A DNA stretch of 64,000 nucleotides from positions 78,492 through 142,491 of the forward strand of contig NZ_JAURXB010000072.1 of the NCBI RefSeq assembly GCF_030654605.1. Direction: 5' to 3'. The stretch's first letter is position 1; each line of letters begins with the position of its first letter. The notes below the pieces were generated by a model. That model saw nothing but the letters and a program-made list of their open reading frames with translations. It was not told the origin of the DNA and did not search any database. A program made the position numbers and the translations under genes. This stretch comes from Bradyrhizobium sp. Lineage in GTDB: Bacteria > Pseudomonadota > Alphaproteobacteria > Rhizobiales > Xanthobacteraceae. Positions 34,999 to 42,893 of the stretch are shown one piece after another.

Positions 34999-35757
34999 TC
35001 AGGCGGCGTGCGCCAGGCTCCGGCGTTCCGTCGCGTAGATATGATCGAGCGTGTGGGACCCGAGCTGATCGGGCGGGCCGTCGAAAACGATGCGCCCCTG
35101 GGCGAGGCCGATAATGTGATCGGCGAACTGGCGGGCCAGATCGACCTGATGCAGGCTGACGATCGCGGTGATGCCGTCCTCGCGGCTGATCCGGTGCAGG
35201 TCTTCCAGCACCCGGACCGAGGTGGCGGGATCGAGGCTGGCGACCGGCTCGTCGGCGAGCATGATCTCCGGCTTCTGGGCCATGGCGCGCGCGATTCCGA
35301 CGCGCTGCTGTTGCCCGCCGGAAAGCTGGTCGGCGCGGTTCAGCGCGCGGTCGGCCAGGCCGACCCGGTCGAGCGCCTCCAGCGCCAGCAGGCGGTCGGC
35401 GCGCGGCAAGGGAAACATCGAGCGCAGCGCGCCATGCGCGGCCAGCCGTCCGGTCAGCACATTGTCGAGCGCCGACAGGCGGCCGATCAGATGATGCTGC
35501 TGGAACACCATGCCGGTGCGCCGCCGATGCGCCCGCAACCCGGCCCGGCTGGCGAAGATCGATCCGCGGCCTTCGACGCGAACCTCGCCGGAGGTCGGTC
35601 GCACCAGCCCGTTCAGGCTGCGCAGCAATGTCGATTTGCCCGCCCCCGAGGTGCCGAGAAGGACGATGAATTTCCCGCGCTGGAACACCGCTGACGTCGG
35701 CCGCAGCGCCACCACGCCGTTGGGATATGTAACGGCCACATTCAAGAGCGATAACAT
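34999..35757 (-). CDS. ptxA: Phosphite/phosphonate ABC transporter ATPase
   Basis: 252 aa from ATG 35757 (MLSLLNVAVTYPNG). Walker A LLGTSGAGKST, Q-loop VFQQHHLIGRLS, signature LSGGQQQRVGIARAM, Walker B IMLADEP and switch His in IVSLHQV mark a complete PhnC/PtxA-type ATPase. First gene of the ptx operon, with a Pho box 86 bp upstream. A decayed paralogous fragment is at 37.86 kb. Confidence 0.88.
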   Translation of the reverse strand: MLSLLNVAVTYPNGVVALRPTSAVFQRGKFIVLLGTSGAGKSTLLRSLNGLVRPTSGEVRVEGRGSIFASRAGLRAHRRRTGMVFQQHHLIGRLSALDNVLTGRLAAHGALRSMFPLPRADRLLALEALDRVGLADRALNRADQLSGGQQQRVGIARAMAQKPEIMLADEPVASLDPATSVRVLEDLHRISREDGITAIVSLHQVDLARQFADHIIGLAQGRIVFDGPPDQLGSHTLDHIYATERRSLAHAA

Positions 35758-35842
35758 GTCGAACCCCGGAGAACAGAAGCTGATGTTCGGCTGTTCCGAA
35801 CAAAACGGTCCACCGTTCACTCAGTCCGACTATCAAGTGCCC

Positions 35843-35860
35843 GTGACGGGGGAATGACAG
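35843..35860 (-). promoter_or_regulatory. Pho box upstream of ptxA
   Basis: Read on the minus strand: CTGTCAT-TCCC-CCGTCAC, i.e. one perfect and one 5/7 half-site of the PhoB consensus CTGTCAT-N4-CTGTCAT with correct 11-bp phasing. About 10 bases on is GATAGT, a usable -10. It implies induction of the ptx genes by phosphate starvation. Confidence 0.7.
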
Positions 35861-35864
35861 CGTG

Positions 35865-35928
35865 GGTAGACGGGCCAAGCAAATCGAGTTCCGCAAGGAG
35901 TGCTCGTTCGATTCCGGCCAGGGCACCA
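35865..35928 (+). pseudogene. Degenerate tRNA-Leu 3' fragment (copy 3), putative attachment site
   Basis: From 35880 the sequence follows the tRNA-Leu gene from the anticodon loop to CCA (49 nt) with one substitution (CTCGTTCG for CTGGTTCG) and two single-base losses, one in the anticodon-loop A-run and one in the acceptor G-run. Upstream, GGTAGACG still resembles the D-arm. The 5' acceptor strand is not recognisable, so it cannot be a working tRNA. ORFs called across it are artefacts. Confidence 0.8.
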
Positions 35929-36145
35929 GTCTTGCTTGCGCTGTTCGAGCACGAACGCCGATTGGCATCGCCGAGCCGCGCGCACCCGACGCGAAGCTCC
36001 GGCCGTCAATGTTAGGTTCCACCAGCCGCAAGAGTATAGCAGCTCGAATTGCGTCTATCTTGCCGCCACTCGGAATGAAGCCGCGCGTCATGCGGCACGC
36101 CCAGGCGTGAACCTTTGCCTCCTTCGCGACCCGATCGCTGCCGGA

Positions 36146-36625
36146 TCAAAATTCCAGCGGAGCGTTGTCGACGACTTCCTTCATGACGAAGAACGTCCGG
36201 GTCTGCCGAACGCCGGGTAGTGCGATCAACTGATCGCCATGAATCCGGTTGAAGTCCGCCATGTCCTTGACCCTGATCTTCAGGAAATAATCGAAATCGC
36301 CGGCGACGAGGTGACAATCGAGGACGAATTTCAGTTTCGCGACGGCCTTCTCGAACGCCGCGAAACTCTCCGGTGTCGAGCGATCGAGAACGACGCCGAC
36401 CATGACCAGCGCGCCCCTGTCGACCTTTTGCGGCACGATCATCGCGCGAACGTTCTTGATGCAGCCTTGCTCGAACAGCGACTGGGTGCGGCGGTGACAT
36501 GTTGCCGGACTGACGTCGACCCGTTGCGCCAGTTCGGCGTTGGAGAGCCGGCCATTGCCCTGAAGCAGACGCAGCATCTTGAGGTCGATCCGGTCGAGCT
36601 TTCTGTGCACGGAATATTCTTCCAT
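36146..36625 (-). CDS. acdR: Lrp/AsnC-family regulator of ACC deaminase
   Basis: 159 aa. Lrp-type N-terminal helix-turn-helix (LDRIDLKMLRLLQGNGRLSNAELAQRVDVSPATCHRR) and C-terminal RAM ligand/oligomer domain (VLDCHLVAGDFDYFLKIRV). Divergent from acdS across 147 bp, the standard acdR-acdS arrangement, in which the Lrp-like protein activates acdS in response to ACC. Name rests on this arrangement. About 215 bp separate it from the tRNA-Leu fragment; I see no gene there. Confidence 0.85.
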   Translation of the reverse strand: MEEYSVHRKLDRIDLKMLRLLQGNGRLSNAELAQRVDVSPATCHRRTQSLFEQGCIKNVRAMIVPQKVDRGALVMVGVVLDRSTPESFAAFEKAVAKLKFVLDCHLVAGDFDYFLKIRVKDMADFNRIHGDQLIALPGVRQTRTFFVMKEVVDNAPLEF

Positions 36626-36772
36626 TATTCAATGATAAATTCGAAGTATTTCTTCCTTTCTATACCAAAACCATTGGAGTAGAGCAATATTCCGGATGAC
36701 TTCGGGAGCACCTCTCTCGCCGACAATGTTAGTTTCCGGCGCACCGGAACAACAGGCAGAAGGGCACCTTGC
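36626..36772. promoter_or_regulatory. Divergent acdR-acdS regulatory region
   Basis: AT-rich stretch ATAAATTCGAAGTATTTCTT next to acdR, suited to Lrp-type wrapping, and a perfect inverted repeat TTCCGG-CGCA-CCGGAA at 36734-36749, 24 bp before the acdS ATG. GAAGGG is the acdS ribosome site. No sigma-54/NifA promoter is recognised. Confidence 0.45.
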
Positions 36773-37786
36773 ATGCTGGAGAAGTTCGAACGCTATCCCC
36801 TCACTTTCGGACCTACCCATATCGAGAAGCTGGAGCGCCTCGGCGCCCATCTGGGCGGCAAGGTCGAGCTCTACGCGAAACGCGAGGACTGCAATTCGGG
36901 ACTGGCTTTCGGCGGCAACAAGCTGCGCAAGCTCGAATACATCATCCCCGATGCGATTGCCTCCAACGCCGACACACTGGTCTCGATCGGCGGAGTGCAG
37001 TCGAACCACACGCGCATGGTTGCCGCCGTCGCGGCGAAGATCGGCATGAAATGCCGGCTGGTTCAGGAAAGCTGGGTGCCACACGAGGATGCCGTCTACG
37101 ATCGGGTCGGCAATATCCTGCTGAGCCGGATCATGGGCGCCGATGTCGAAATGGTCGACGAAGGGTTCGACATCGGCATCCGGGAAAGCTGGGAAGCGGC
37201 GATCGCGGACGTGAAGGCCAAGGGCGGCAAGCCCTATGCGATTCCGGCGGGTGCCTCGGTGCACAAGTATGGCGGCCTCGGCTATGTCGGCTTTGCCGAA
37301 GAAGTGCGCGCGCAGGAGAAGGAACTCGGTTTTGCCTTCGACTACATCGTCGTCTGCACCGTCACCGGTTCGACCCATGCCGGCATGCTGGTCGGCTTCG
37401 CCAAAGACGGCCGCGCGCGCAAGGTGATCGGCATCGACGCGTCTTTCACTCCGGCGCAGACCAGGGCGCAGGTACTCGAGATCGCGCGGAACACCGCCGA
37501 CCTCGTCGAACTCGGCCTGGAAATCGTCGAACAGGATGTCGTTCTGATCGAGGATTATGCCTACCCCGCCTATGGTGTTCCGTCGCAGGAAACGAAGGAG
37601 GCTATCCGCCTGTGCGCCCGCCTCGAAGGCATGATCACCGATCCCGTCTATGAAGGTAAATCCATGCAGGGCATGATCGATCTCGTGAAGAAGGGCTATT
37701 TTCCCGAGGGATCGAAGGTCCTCTACGCCCATCTTGGTGGCGCACCGGCGATCAACGGTTACGCCTATAGCTTCCGCAACGGTTGA
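36773..37786 (+). CDS. acdS: 1-aminocyclopropane-1-carboxylate deaminase
   Basis: 337 aa, family-typical length. PLP enzyme that cleaves ACC, the plant ethylene precursor, to 2-oxobutyrate and ammonia. The PLP lysine is Lys50 in FGGNKLRK, the nucleophile Ser77 is in VQSNHTR, and the residues that separate true ACC deaminase from D-cysteine desulfhydrase are present: Tyr293-Glu294 in PVYEGKSM and Leu321 in YAHLGGAP. A plant-interaction trait common in Bradyrhizobium. Regulated presumably by the divergent acdR. Confidence 0.92.
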   Translation: MLEKFERYPLTFGPTHIEKLERLGAHLGGKVELYAKREDCNSGLAFGGNKLRKLEYIIPDAIASNADTLVSIGGVQSNHTRMVAAVAAKIGMKCRLVQESWVPHEDAVYDRVGNILLSRIMGADVEMVDEGFDIGIRESWEAAIADVKAKGGKPYAIPAGASVHKYGGLGYVGFAEEVRAQEKELGFAFDYIVVCTVTGSTHAGMLVGFAKDGRARKVIGIDASFTPAQTRAQVLEIARNTADLVELGLEIVEQDVVLIEDYAYPAYGVPSQETKEAIRLCARLEGMITDPVYEGKSMQGMIDLVKKGYFPEGSKVLYAHLGGAPAINGYAYSFRNG

Positions 37787-37794
37787 GCGGCCGG

Positions 37795-37883
37795 CGCATG
37801 CCGGGGAGATTGGGAGAGAAGACAGGTTTTCCGCGCCAATTCCGGTATCGTCCACCCCAAGTGAACGCCAGGATTTGCTGCGG
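37795..37883. repeat. 89-bp repeat, family C (copy 1)
   Basis: GCGCATGCCGGGGAGATTGG ... TTTTCCGCGCCAATTCCGG ... AAGTGAACGCCAGGATTTGC. About 90 per cent identical by eye to 41959-42047. It starts 9 bp past the acdS stop and runs directly into the ATPase gene remnant, so it may mark a recombination junction. Confidence 0.8.
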
Positions 37884-38070
37884 CTGCCCGCCGGAAAGCT
37901 GATCGGCGCGGTGCAGCGCGCGATCCGCAAGACCGACGCGGTCGAGCACCGACAGGCGGCCGATCAGATGATGCTGCTGGAACACCATGCCGGCGTGCCG
38001 GCGGTGCTCCCGCAACCGGGCCCCGATCTCGCGCCGCGACGCGGTCCAAGACGCGGTCCAAGGCCGATCG
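37880..38070 (-). pseudogene. Truncated ptxA/phnC-like ATPase fragment with a 96-bp in-frame deletion
   Basis: Minus-strand translation gives AGMVFQQHHLIGRLSVLD joined directly to RVGLADRALHRADQLSGGQ. Compared with intact ptxA, exactly 32 codons are missing between the Q-loop and the signature helix. In ptxA the ends of this interval carry the same heptamer GTCGAGC (35368 and 35464), fitting slippage or recombination between short direct repeats. Walker A and Walker B ends are also gone: one side is cut by the family-C repeat, the other fades into unrelated sequence. Bases 38071-38275 hold no recognised gene. Confidence 0.85.
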
Positions 38071-38275
38071 GATAGAAGCCTTCTAAACTCAATCGGGTGG
38101 AGCCGACAAACAAAATTGCAGAAAAGTGCTGTCGCAACCAGGGCAGCCACGGCGGTGCTGAATCCACATTGATCTCGAACTATTCTAGCCGCCGCTCGCT
38201 GTGCGGGCCGGAACACCTCATGTAAGTCCCGATGCGAACGTCGCCGCGGGCGACGATGTGGGGGCGTGTTGCGTC

Positions 38276-40573
38276 GTGAAGAACTTGAAGCAGGCAGTGT
38301 GCCTTGGTGCCGTCAGCTACCTCGCGCTGTCGCTCAATTCCATCCAGGGGGTGCAGGCACAGTCCTCGCTCCCGGCGATCACGGTGGACCCACCGAACAG
38401 GATTGTACGCGCGGCAACGACGCGGCGCGCTGCGACGACGTCCCCGCGCGCGACCGCGCGACGCGCCGCGCCGGCCGTGCCGCAAGTCCCCGTCGCCGAC
38501 CGGCCCGGCGGCTTCAACTCGACCGCGCAGCTCGGCGCGCCGCCGCCGTCCTATGCCGGCGGCCAGGTCGCTACCGGCGGCCGCGTCGGCCTGCTCGGCA
38601 ATCGCAGCGTGTTCGACACGCCGTTCAGCGTCACCAACATCACCTCGCAGCACATCAAGAACACGCAGGCGGCGTCGCTCAGCGACATCATCGCGGCCGA
38701 TCCGTCGGTCAGAAGCCACTCGGCACGCGGCAGCTACTACGACCAGTATGTCATCCGCGGCTTTCATATCCTGAATGCCGAAGTGCTCTATGACGGGCTC
38801 TACGGCATCATTCCCGACAACACCTTCCCGGCCGAATTCGCCGAACGCGTCGAGATATTCAAGGGACCGAACGCGTTCCTGAACGGCGTCTCGCTGTCCG
38901 GCAATATCGCCGGCGCGATCAATGTGGTGCCGAAGCGCGCCGCCGAGTTCCCGATCACCAGCATCACCGGCTCGTACGCGACCAACTCGACGGGCGGAAC
39001 GCATATCGACTACAGCCGGCGTTACGGGCCGGAAAAGGAATTCGGTGTCCGCGTCAACGGCGTCTACAGGGGCGGCGACAGCGTCGTGAAGGACAACGGC
39101 CACACCATCGGCGCGTTCGCGGTCTCAACGGATTATCGCAGCGACCGTTTCCGCGCGACCGCCGATTTCGGCCGCCAGAACCAGCGCGACACCCGCACGG
39201 CCAGCTTCGTCATGGTGGCGCCGGCAAGCCCGGTGCCAGCGGCGCCGAAGGCCGATACCAACATCGCCCCGCCCTGGACCTATGTGGACAATATCAACAC
39301 CTACGGTCTCGGACGCGCCGAATACGACCTCGCGCCCAACCTCACGATCTTCGGCGCGGTCGGCGGAGCCGACAACAAGTTCGACGGCCTGACGTTTACA
39401 CCGACGGTGCAGAATGCATCCGGAGCCTATAACGCGACGACGTCCTATTACCTGGTCAACAGCCATACGATCTCCACCGAAGCCGGCGTCCGCGCCAAAT
39501 TCGCGACCGGACCGATCACCCACAAGGTCGTCGTGGCCGGAACCTATCTCGACCAGAAATCGCAGATACCGACCCTGCTCTCGCCCGCCGGATTCACCGG
39601 AAATATCTACCGGACCAACAATCCGGCAAGGCCGGCGCTTACGGGCCCCAACACCGGCAGCTCTTCGGCGCTGCAGCTGAGCGGCATTGCGCTCACGGAC
39701 ACGATGTACGCGCTCAACGACCGCGTTCAGCTGACCGTGGGTGCCCGGCACCAGGAGATCGCCGGCCAGGGCTTCTCGCTTGCGGGCGTCCAGACCGCCG
39801 CTTACGACAAATCGAAAGTGACGCCTTCGGCCGGCATCGTGGTCAAGCCGCTGGAGAAACTGTCGCTGTACGCCAATTACATCGAGGCCTTCACGCGTGG
39901 CCCGGTAGCTCCGGTCGGCAGCAGCAATGTCGGCCAGATCTTTGCGCCGATCATGTCGGTCAGCAAGGAAGTCGGCGCGAAATACGATTTCGGATCGATC
40001 GGCATGACGCTGGCCTTCTTCGACATCACGCAACCAACGGGGATCACCGATCCGACGACGCGGCGCTTCGATATCGCCGGCGAGCAACGCAACCGGGGCA
40101 TCGAATACACCATCTTCGGCGAATTGAAGCCGGGCCTGCGCGCGCTCGGCGGCGTCACATTGCTCGACGGCAAACTGGAAAAGACGGCCGGCGGGATCAA
40201 CGACCGCAAGACCGCGTTCGGTGCGCCGGACGTCTCGCTGACCTTCGGCCTCGACGCCGATGTGCCCTACGTGCCCGGCTTTGCGTTGAACGGACGGGTC
40301 ATCTACACGTCGTCGCAGTTCGTGACGGCCGACAACACCAAGCAGATTCCGGAATGGACCCGCCTCGACCTCGGTGCGCGCTACGCTTTCATGTTCGATC
40401 GCACGCCGATGGTCGCGCGATTCAACATCGAGAACGTGATGGGCGACGACTACTGGGCGTCTTCGGCGCGCGGCTTCCTGAGCCGTGGCGCACCGCGCAC
40501 CTTCCTGTTCTCGCTCACGGCGGACCTCAACCCCGCGCTCGATGCGGCTCGCCCGGCGATCTACACCAAATAA
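38276..40573 (+). CDS. TonB-dependent siderophore receptor
   Basis: 765 aa from GTG 38276 (VKNLKQAVCLGAVSYLALSL signal peptide); the track GTG at 38201 would add a charged leader. Plug domain: VFDTPFSVTNITSQHI, VRGFHILNAEVLYDGLYG-type region and EIFKGPNAFLNG. A 22-strand barrel follows, ending in a family-typical AIYTK. Pro/Arg/Thr-rich insert after the signal. Outer-membrane uptake of a ferric siderophore is likely. A PepSY membrane protein gene follows by 36 bp, so the two form an iron operon. Confidence 0.87.
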   Translation: MKNLKQAVCLGAVSYLALSLNSIQGVQAQSSLPAITVDPPNRIVRAATTRRAATTSPRATARRAAPAVPQVPVADRPGGFNSTAQLGAPPPSYAGGQVATGGRVGLLGNRSVFDTPFSVTNITSQHIKNTQAASLSDIIAADPSVRSHSARGSYYDQYVIRGFHILNAEVLYDGLYGIIPDNTFPAEFAERVEIFKGPNAFLNGVSLSGNIAGAINVVPKRAAEFPITSITGSYATNSTGGTHIDYSRRYGPEKEFGVRVNGVYRGGDSVVKDNGHTIGAFAVSTDYRSDRFRATADFGRQNQRDTRTASFVMVAPASPVPAAPKADTNIAPPWTYVDNINTYGLGRAEYDLAPNLTIFGAVGGADNKFDGLTFTPTVQNASGAYNATTSYYLVNSHTISTEAGVRAKFATGPITHKVVVAGTYLDQKSQIPTLLSPAGFTGNIYRTNNPARPALTGPNTGSSSALQLSGIALTDTMYALNDRVQLTVGARHQEIAGQGFSLAGVQTAAYDKSKVTPSAGIVVKPLEKLSLYANYIEAFTRGPVAPVGSSNVGQIFAPIMSVSKEVGAKYDFGSIGMTLAFFDITQPTGITDPTTRRFDIAGEQRNRGIEYTIFGELKPGLRALGGVTLLDGKLEKTAGGINDRKTAFGAPDVSLTFGLDADVPYVPGFALNGRVIYTSSQFVTADNTKQIPEWTRLDLGARYAFMFDRTPMVARFNIENVMGDDYWASSARGFLSRGAPRTFLFSLTADLNPALDAARPAIYTK

Positions 40574-40609
40574 AGCGACCCGCCGACGCCGCAACGACAG
40601 GAGCCAGCG

Positions 40610-41902
40610 ATGCGAACGATTTCGACGATCCTCCATCGCTGGTTCGGACTCGTCACGGCGGCGTTCCTGTTCTTCTCCGGCATCACCGGGGCCATCATCT
40701 CATGGGACCACGAAATCGACGACTGGCTCAACAGGCAGTTCCTCGATGTCGCCACCGAGGGGCAGGTGCGCCCGTCGGTGGAGCTGGCGAAACTGATCGA
40801 GCAGCGGGATCCGCGCGCACAGGTCACTTATCTGGTGATGGCGCCCAAGCCGCAGGAAAGCCTGTCGTTCTTCGTCGCGCCGCGCGTCGATCCGGCAACC
40901 GGCAAACGCTTCGCGCTCGACTACAACCAGATCTTTCTCGATCCGCATACCGGAGAGGAAATGGGGCGGCGCCATGTCGGCGTGGCATGGCCCGTCACCA
41001 GGGCCAATCTTGTCTCGTTTCTGTACCGGCTGCATTACACCATGCACATCCCGGAATTCTGGGGCAGCAACCGCTGGGGCATCCGCCTGCTCGGCATCAT
41101 CGCGGTGATCTGGACGATTGATTGCTTTATCGGTTTCTATCTGACCCTGCCGCCCCGACGGCGTGCCAGCGCCGCGCGCCCCGCTGCCGTCGCGCGTGAA
41201 CTCGATCGCGGCTTCATGGCGCGCTGGATGCCCGCTTGGAAGATCAAGACATCAGGCAGCGCCTATCGCATCAACTTCGACATTCATCGCGCTTTCGGCC
41301 TGTGGACCTGGGCGCTGCTGTTCATCATCGCTTTCACGGCGTTCTCGCTGAACTTGTATTTCGAGGTGTTCTCGCCGATCATGCGCAGCGTCTCGAACTA
41401 CACGCCGAGCCCGTTCGAGCAGCGCGTCGCGGCGCCGCTCGACCGGCCGATCGTGCCGAAATTGTCCTACGCCGATATCATCGAACGCGCCGAGGCCGAA
41501 GCACGACGGCGGGGCTGGACCACTCCGATCGGCGCGGTCGCCTATTCGACCCAATACGGCATCTACAGTCCGCGCTTCTTCAACCCGGACGACGACCATG
41601 GCGTCGGCGGCGTCGGGCCATCGCGGCTGTACTATGACGGGCTTGATGGACGCCTGCTCGGCGAGCGGCTGCCATGGGTCGGAACGGCGGCGGACATCTT
41701 CGTACAGGCCCAGTTCCCCGTGCATTCCGGCCGCATTCTCGGATTGCCCGGCCGCATCCTGATCTCGCTGATGGGATTGGTGGTCGCGGCGCTGTCGGTC
41801 ACCGGCGTGGTTATCTGGTCACGCAAGCGCCGCGCCCGCGAACTGGCGAAAGCCAGAGCCGCGCCATCCCGTGTTGGCACACATTCGGTGCCTGCCGAAT
41901 AG
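40610..41902 (+). CDS. PepSY-domain transmembrane protein, putative ferric-siderophore reductase
   Basis: 430 aa. PepSY_TM architecture: N-terminal helix LHRWFGLVTAAFLFFSGITGAIISW, periplasmic PepSY segments, helices near residues 160, 240 and 390. His pairs in HRWFGL, HYTMHIPEFWG and DIHRAFGLW are suited to haem or metal binding, as in FsrB/PiuB-type reductases that free iron from siderophores. It lies directly downstream of the TonB receptor. Confidence 0.8.
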   Translation: MRTISTILHRWFGLVTAAFLFFSGITGAIISWDHEIDDWLNRQFLDVATEGQVRPSVELAKLIEQRDPRAQVTYLVMAPKPQESLSFFVAPRVDPATGKRFALDYNQIFLDPHTGEEMGRRHVGVAWPVTRANLVSFLYRLHYTMHIPEFWGSNRWGIRLLGIIAVIWTIDCFIGFYLTLPPRRRASAARPAAVARELDRGFMARWMPAWKIKTSGSAYRINFDIHRAFGLWTWALLFIIAFTAFSLNLYFEVFSPIMRSVSNYTPSPFEQRVAAPLDRPIVPKLSYADIIERAEAEARRRGWTTPIGAVAYSTQYGIYSPRFFNPDDDHGVGGVGPSRLYYDGLDGRLLGERLPWVGTAADIFVQAQFPVHSGRILGLPGRILISLMGLVVAALSVTGVVIWSRKRRARELAKARAAPSRVGTHSVPAE

Positions 41903-41950
41903 GCCGCCGCATCTCGACGGCAACTGCACCGTGAACCTTGCGTGAAGCAG

Positions 41951-42047
41951 ATCTCCCCGCGCATGCCGGGGAGATTGGGAGAGAAGACGGGTTTTCCGCG
42001 CCAATTTCCGGTATCATCCCGCTCAAGTGAACGCCAAGATTTGCTGG
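41951..42047. repeat. Family C repeat (copy 2) with flanking hairpin
   Basis: ATCTCCCCG-CGCATGC-CGGGGAGAT is a 9-bp hairpin whose right arm starts the 89-bp repeat shared with 37795-37883. The repeat ends TTTGCTGGGG, and its tail GGGGGAGAT provides the ribosome site of the hydratase gene at 42060. Confidence 0.8.
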
Positions 42048-42059
42048 GGGAGATAACCG

Positions 42060-42845
42060 ATGGACGAACTCGCCGCCCGGCGCGCAGCCGAAACGCTGCT
42101 CGCAGCACACAAAGCCAATGTGCAGTTCAAGTCACTTGATCCACCGGACCGGCCCGCCAGCGTCGCGGACGCCTATGATATTCAGCAGAGGTTCGTCATG
42201 CTGCTGCGGGGGCAGCACGGCGATCCCGTCGGCTACAAAGTCGGGCTGACGTCAGCGGCGATGCAGACATTCTGCGGGATCGACCATCCGATCGCGGGCG
42301 TCGTGCTGGCCAAACGCGTCATGCAGTCGGGAGCGAGCGTCCGGCGCGCGGATTACGGGCGGCTCGGCCTCGAATTCGAAGTCGCGGTTCGGCTCAAATC
42401 GGACGTGCCCGCCACGGGCACACCGTTCACCGCCAAGACGATCGCGCCGCATATCGGCGACGTCTGCGCCGCGATCGAAATCGTCGACGATCGCAGCGCC
42501 GACTATGCCGGCCTCGACGTCAAGTCGCTGGTGGCGGACAATTCCTGGAACGCCGGCATCGTGCTGTCGGAATTTTCGGCCACATGGCCCGATCTGGCCG
42601 ATGTGCCCGGCCGCGCCAGCAGGGACAGGGTCGCGATCGGCGAAGGCCACGGCCGCGACATCCTCGGCCATCCCTTCAATTCGGTGGCGTGGCTCGCCAC
42701 GCAACTGGCGGCGCGGGGCGCGGGGCTGAAAGCCGGCGAGGTGGTGATGACCGGCGCGGTCATGAAAACCGTGTTTCCGGACGCCGCCGCGCGCTATCGG
42801 TTCGAGCTCGAGGGGCTGGGCTCCGTCGAGGTGCAGGTGGCGTAA
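42060..42845 (+). CDS. 2-keto-4-pentenoate hydratase-like enzyme (fumarylacetoacetase fold)
   Basis: 261 aa. YKVGLTSAAMQTFCGIDHPI, LGLEFEVAVRL (metal-binding Glu pair) and CAAIEIVDDR (second Glu) are MhpD/HpcG-type signatures. Members hydrate 2-hydroxypenta-2,4-dienoate or decarboxylate related products in aromatic degradation. No meta-cleavage partners are adjacent, so the substrate is open. The ribosome site lies in the family-C repeat. Confidence 0.8.
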   Translation: MDELAARRAAETLLAAHKANVQFKSLDPPDRPASVADAYDIQQRFVMLLRGQHGDPVGYKVGLTSAAMQTFCGIDHPIAGVVLAKRVMQSGASVRRADYGRLGLEFEVAVRLKSDVPATGTPFTAKTIAPHIGDVCAAIEIVDDRSADYAGLDVKSLVADNSWNAGIVLSEFSATWPDLADVPGRASRDRVAIGEGHGRDILGHPFNSVAWLATQLAARGAGLKAGEVVMTGAVMKTVFPDAAARYRFELEGLGSVEVQVA

Positions 42846-42893
42846 CGCGGCAGGGCGCCGGCATCGCAGGGCGGGCTCGCATCTGGGGGATCG

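Noticed and set aside
35862-36110. 82-aa ORF beginning in the tRNA-Leu fragment
   Set aside because: It translates the tRNA remnant (QIEFRKECSFDSGQG), as the ORF over the real tRNA-Leu gene also does; not a protein.
36773-37786. Annotation as D-cysteine desulfhydrase
   Set aside because: The discriminating Glu294 and Leu321 are of the ACC deaminase type, and an Lrp-type acdR is divergent.
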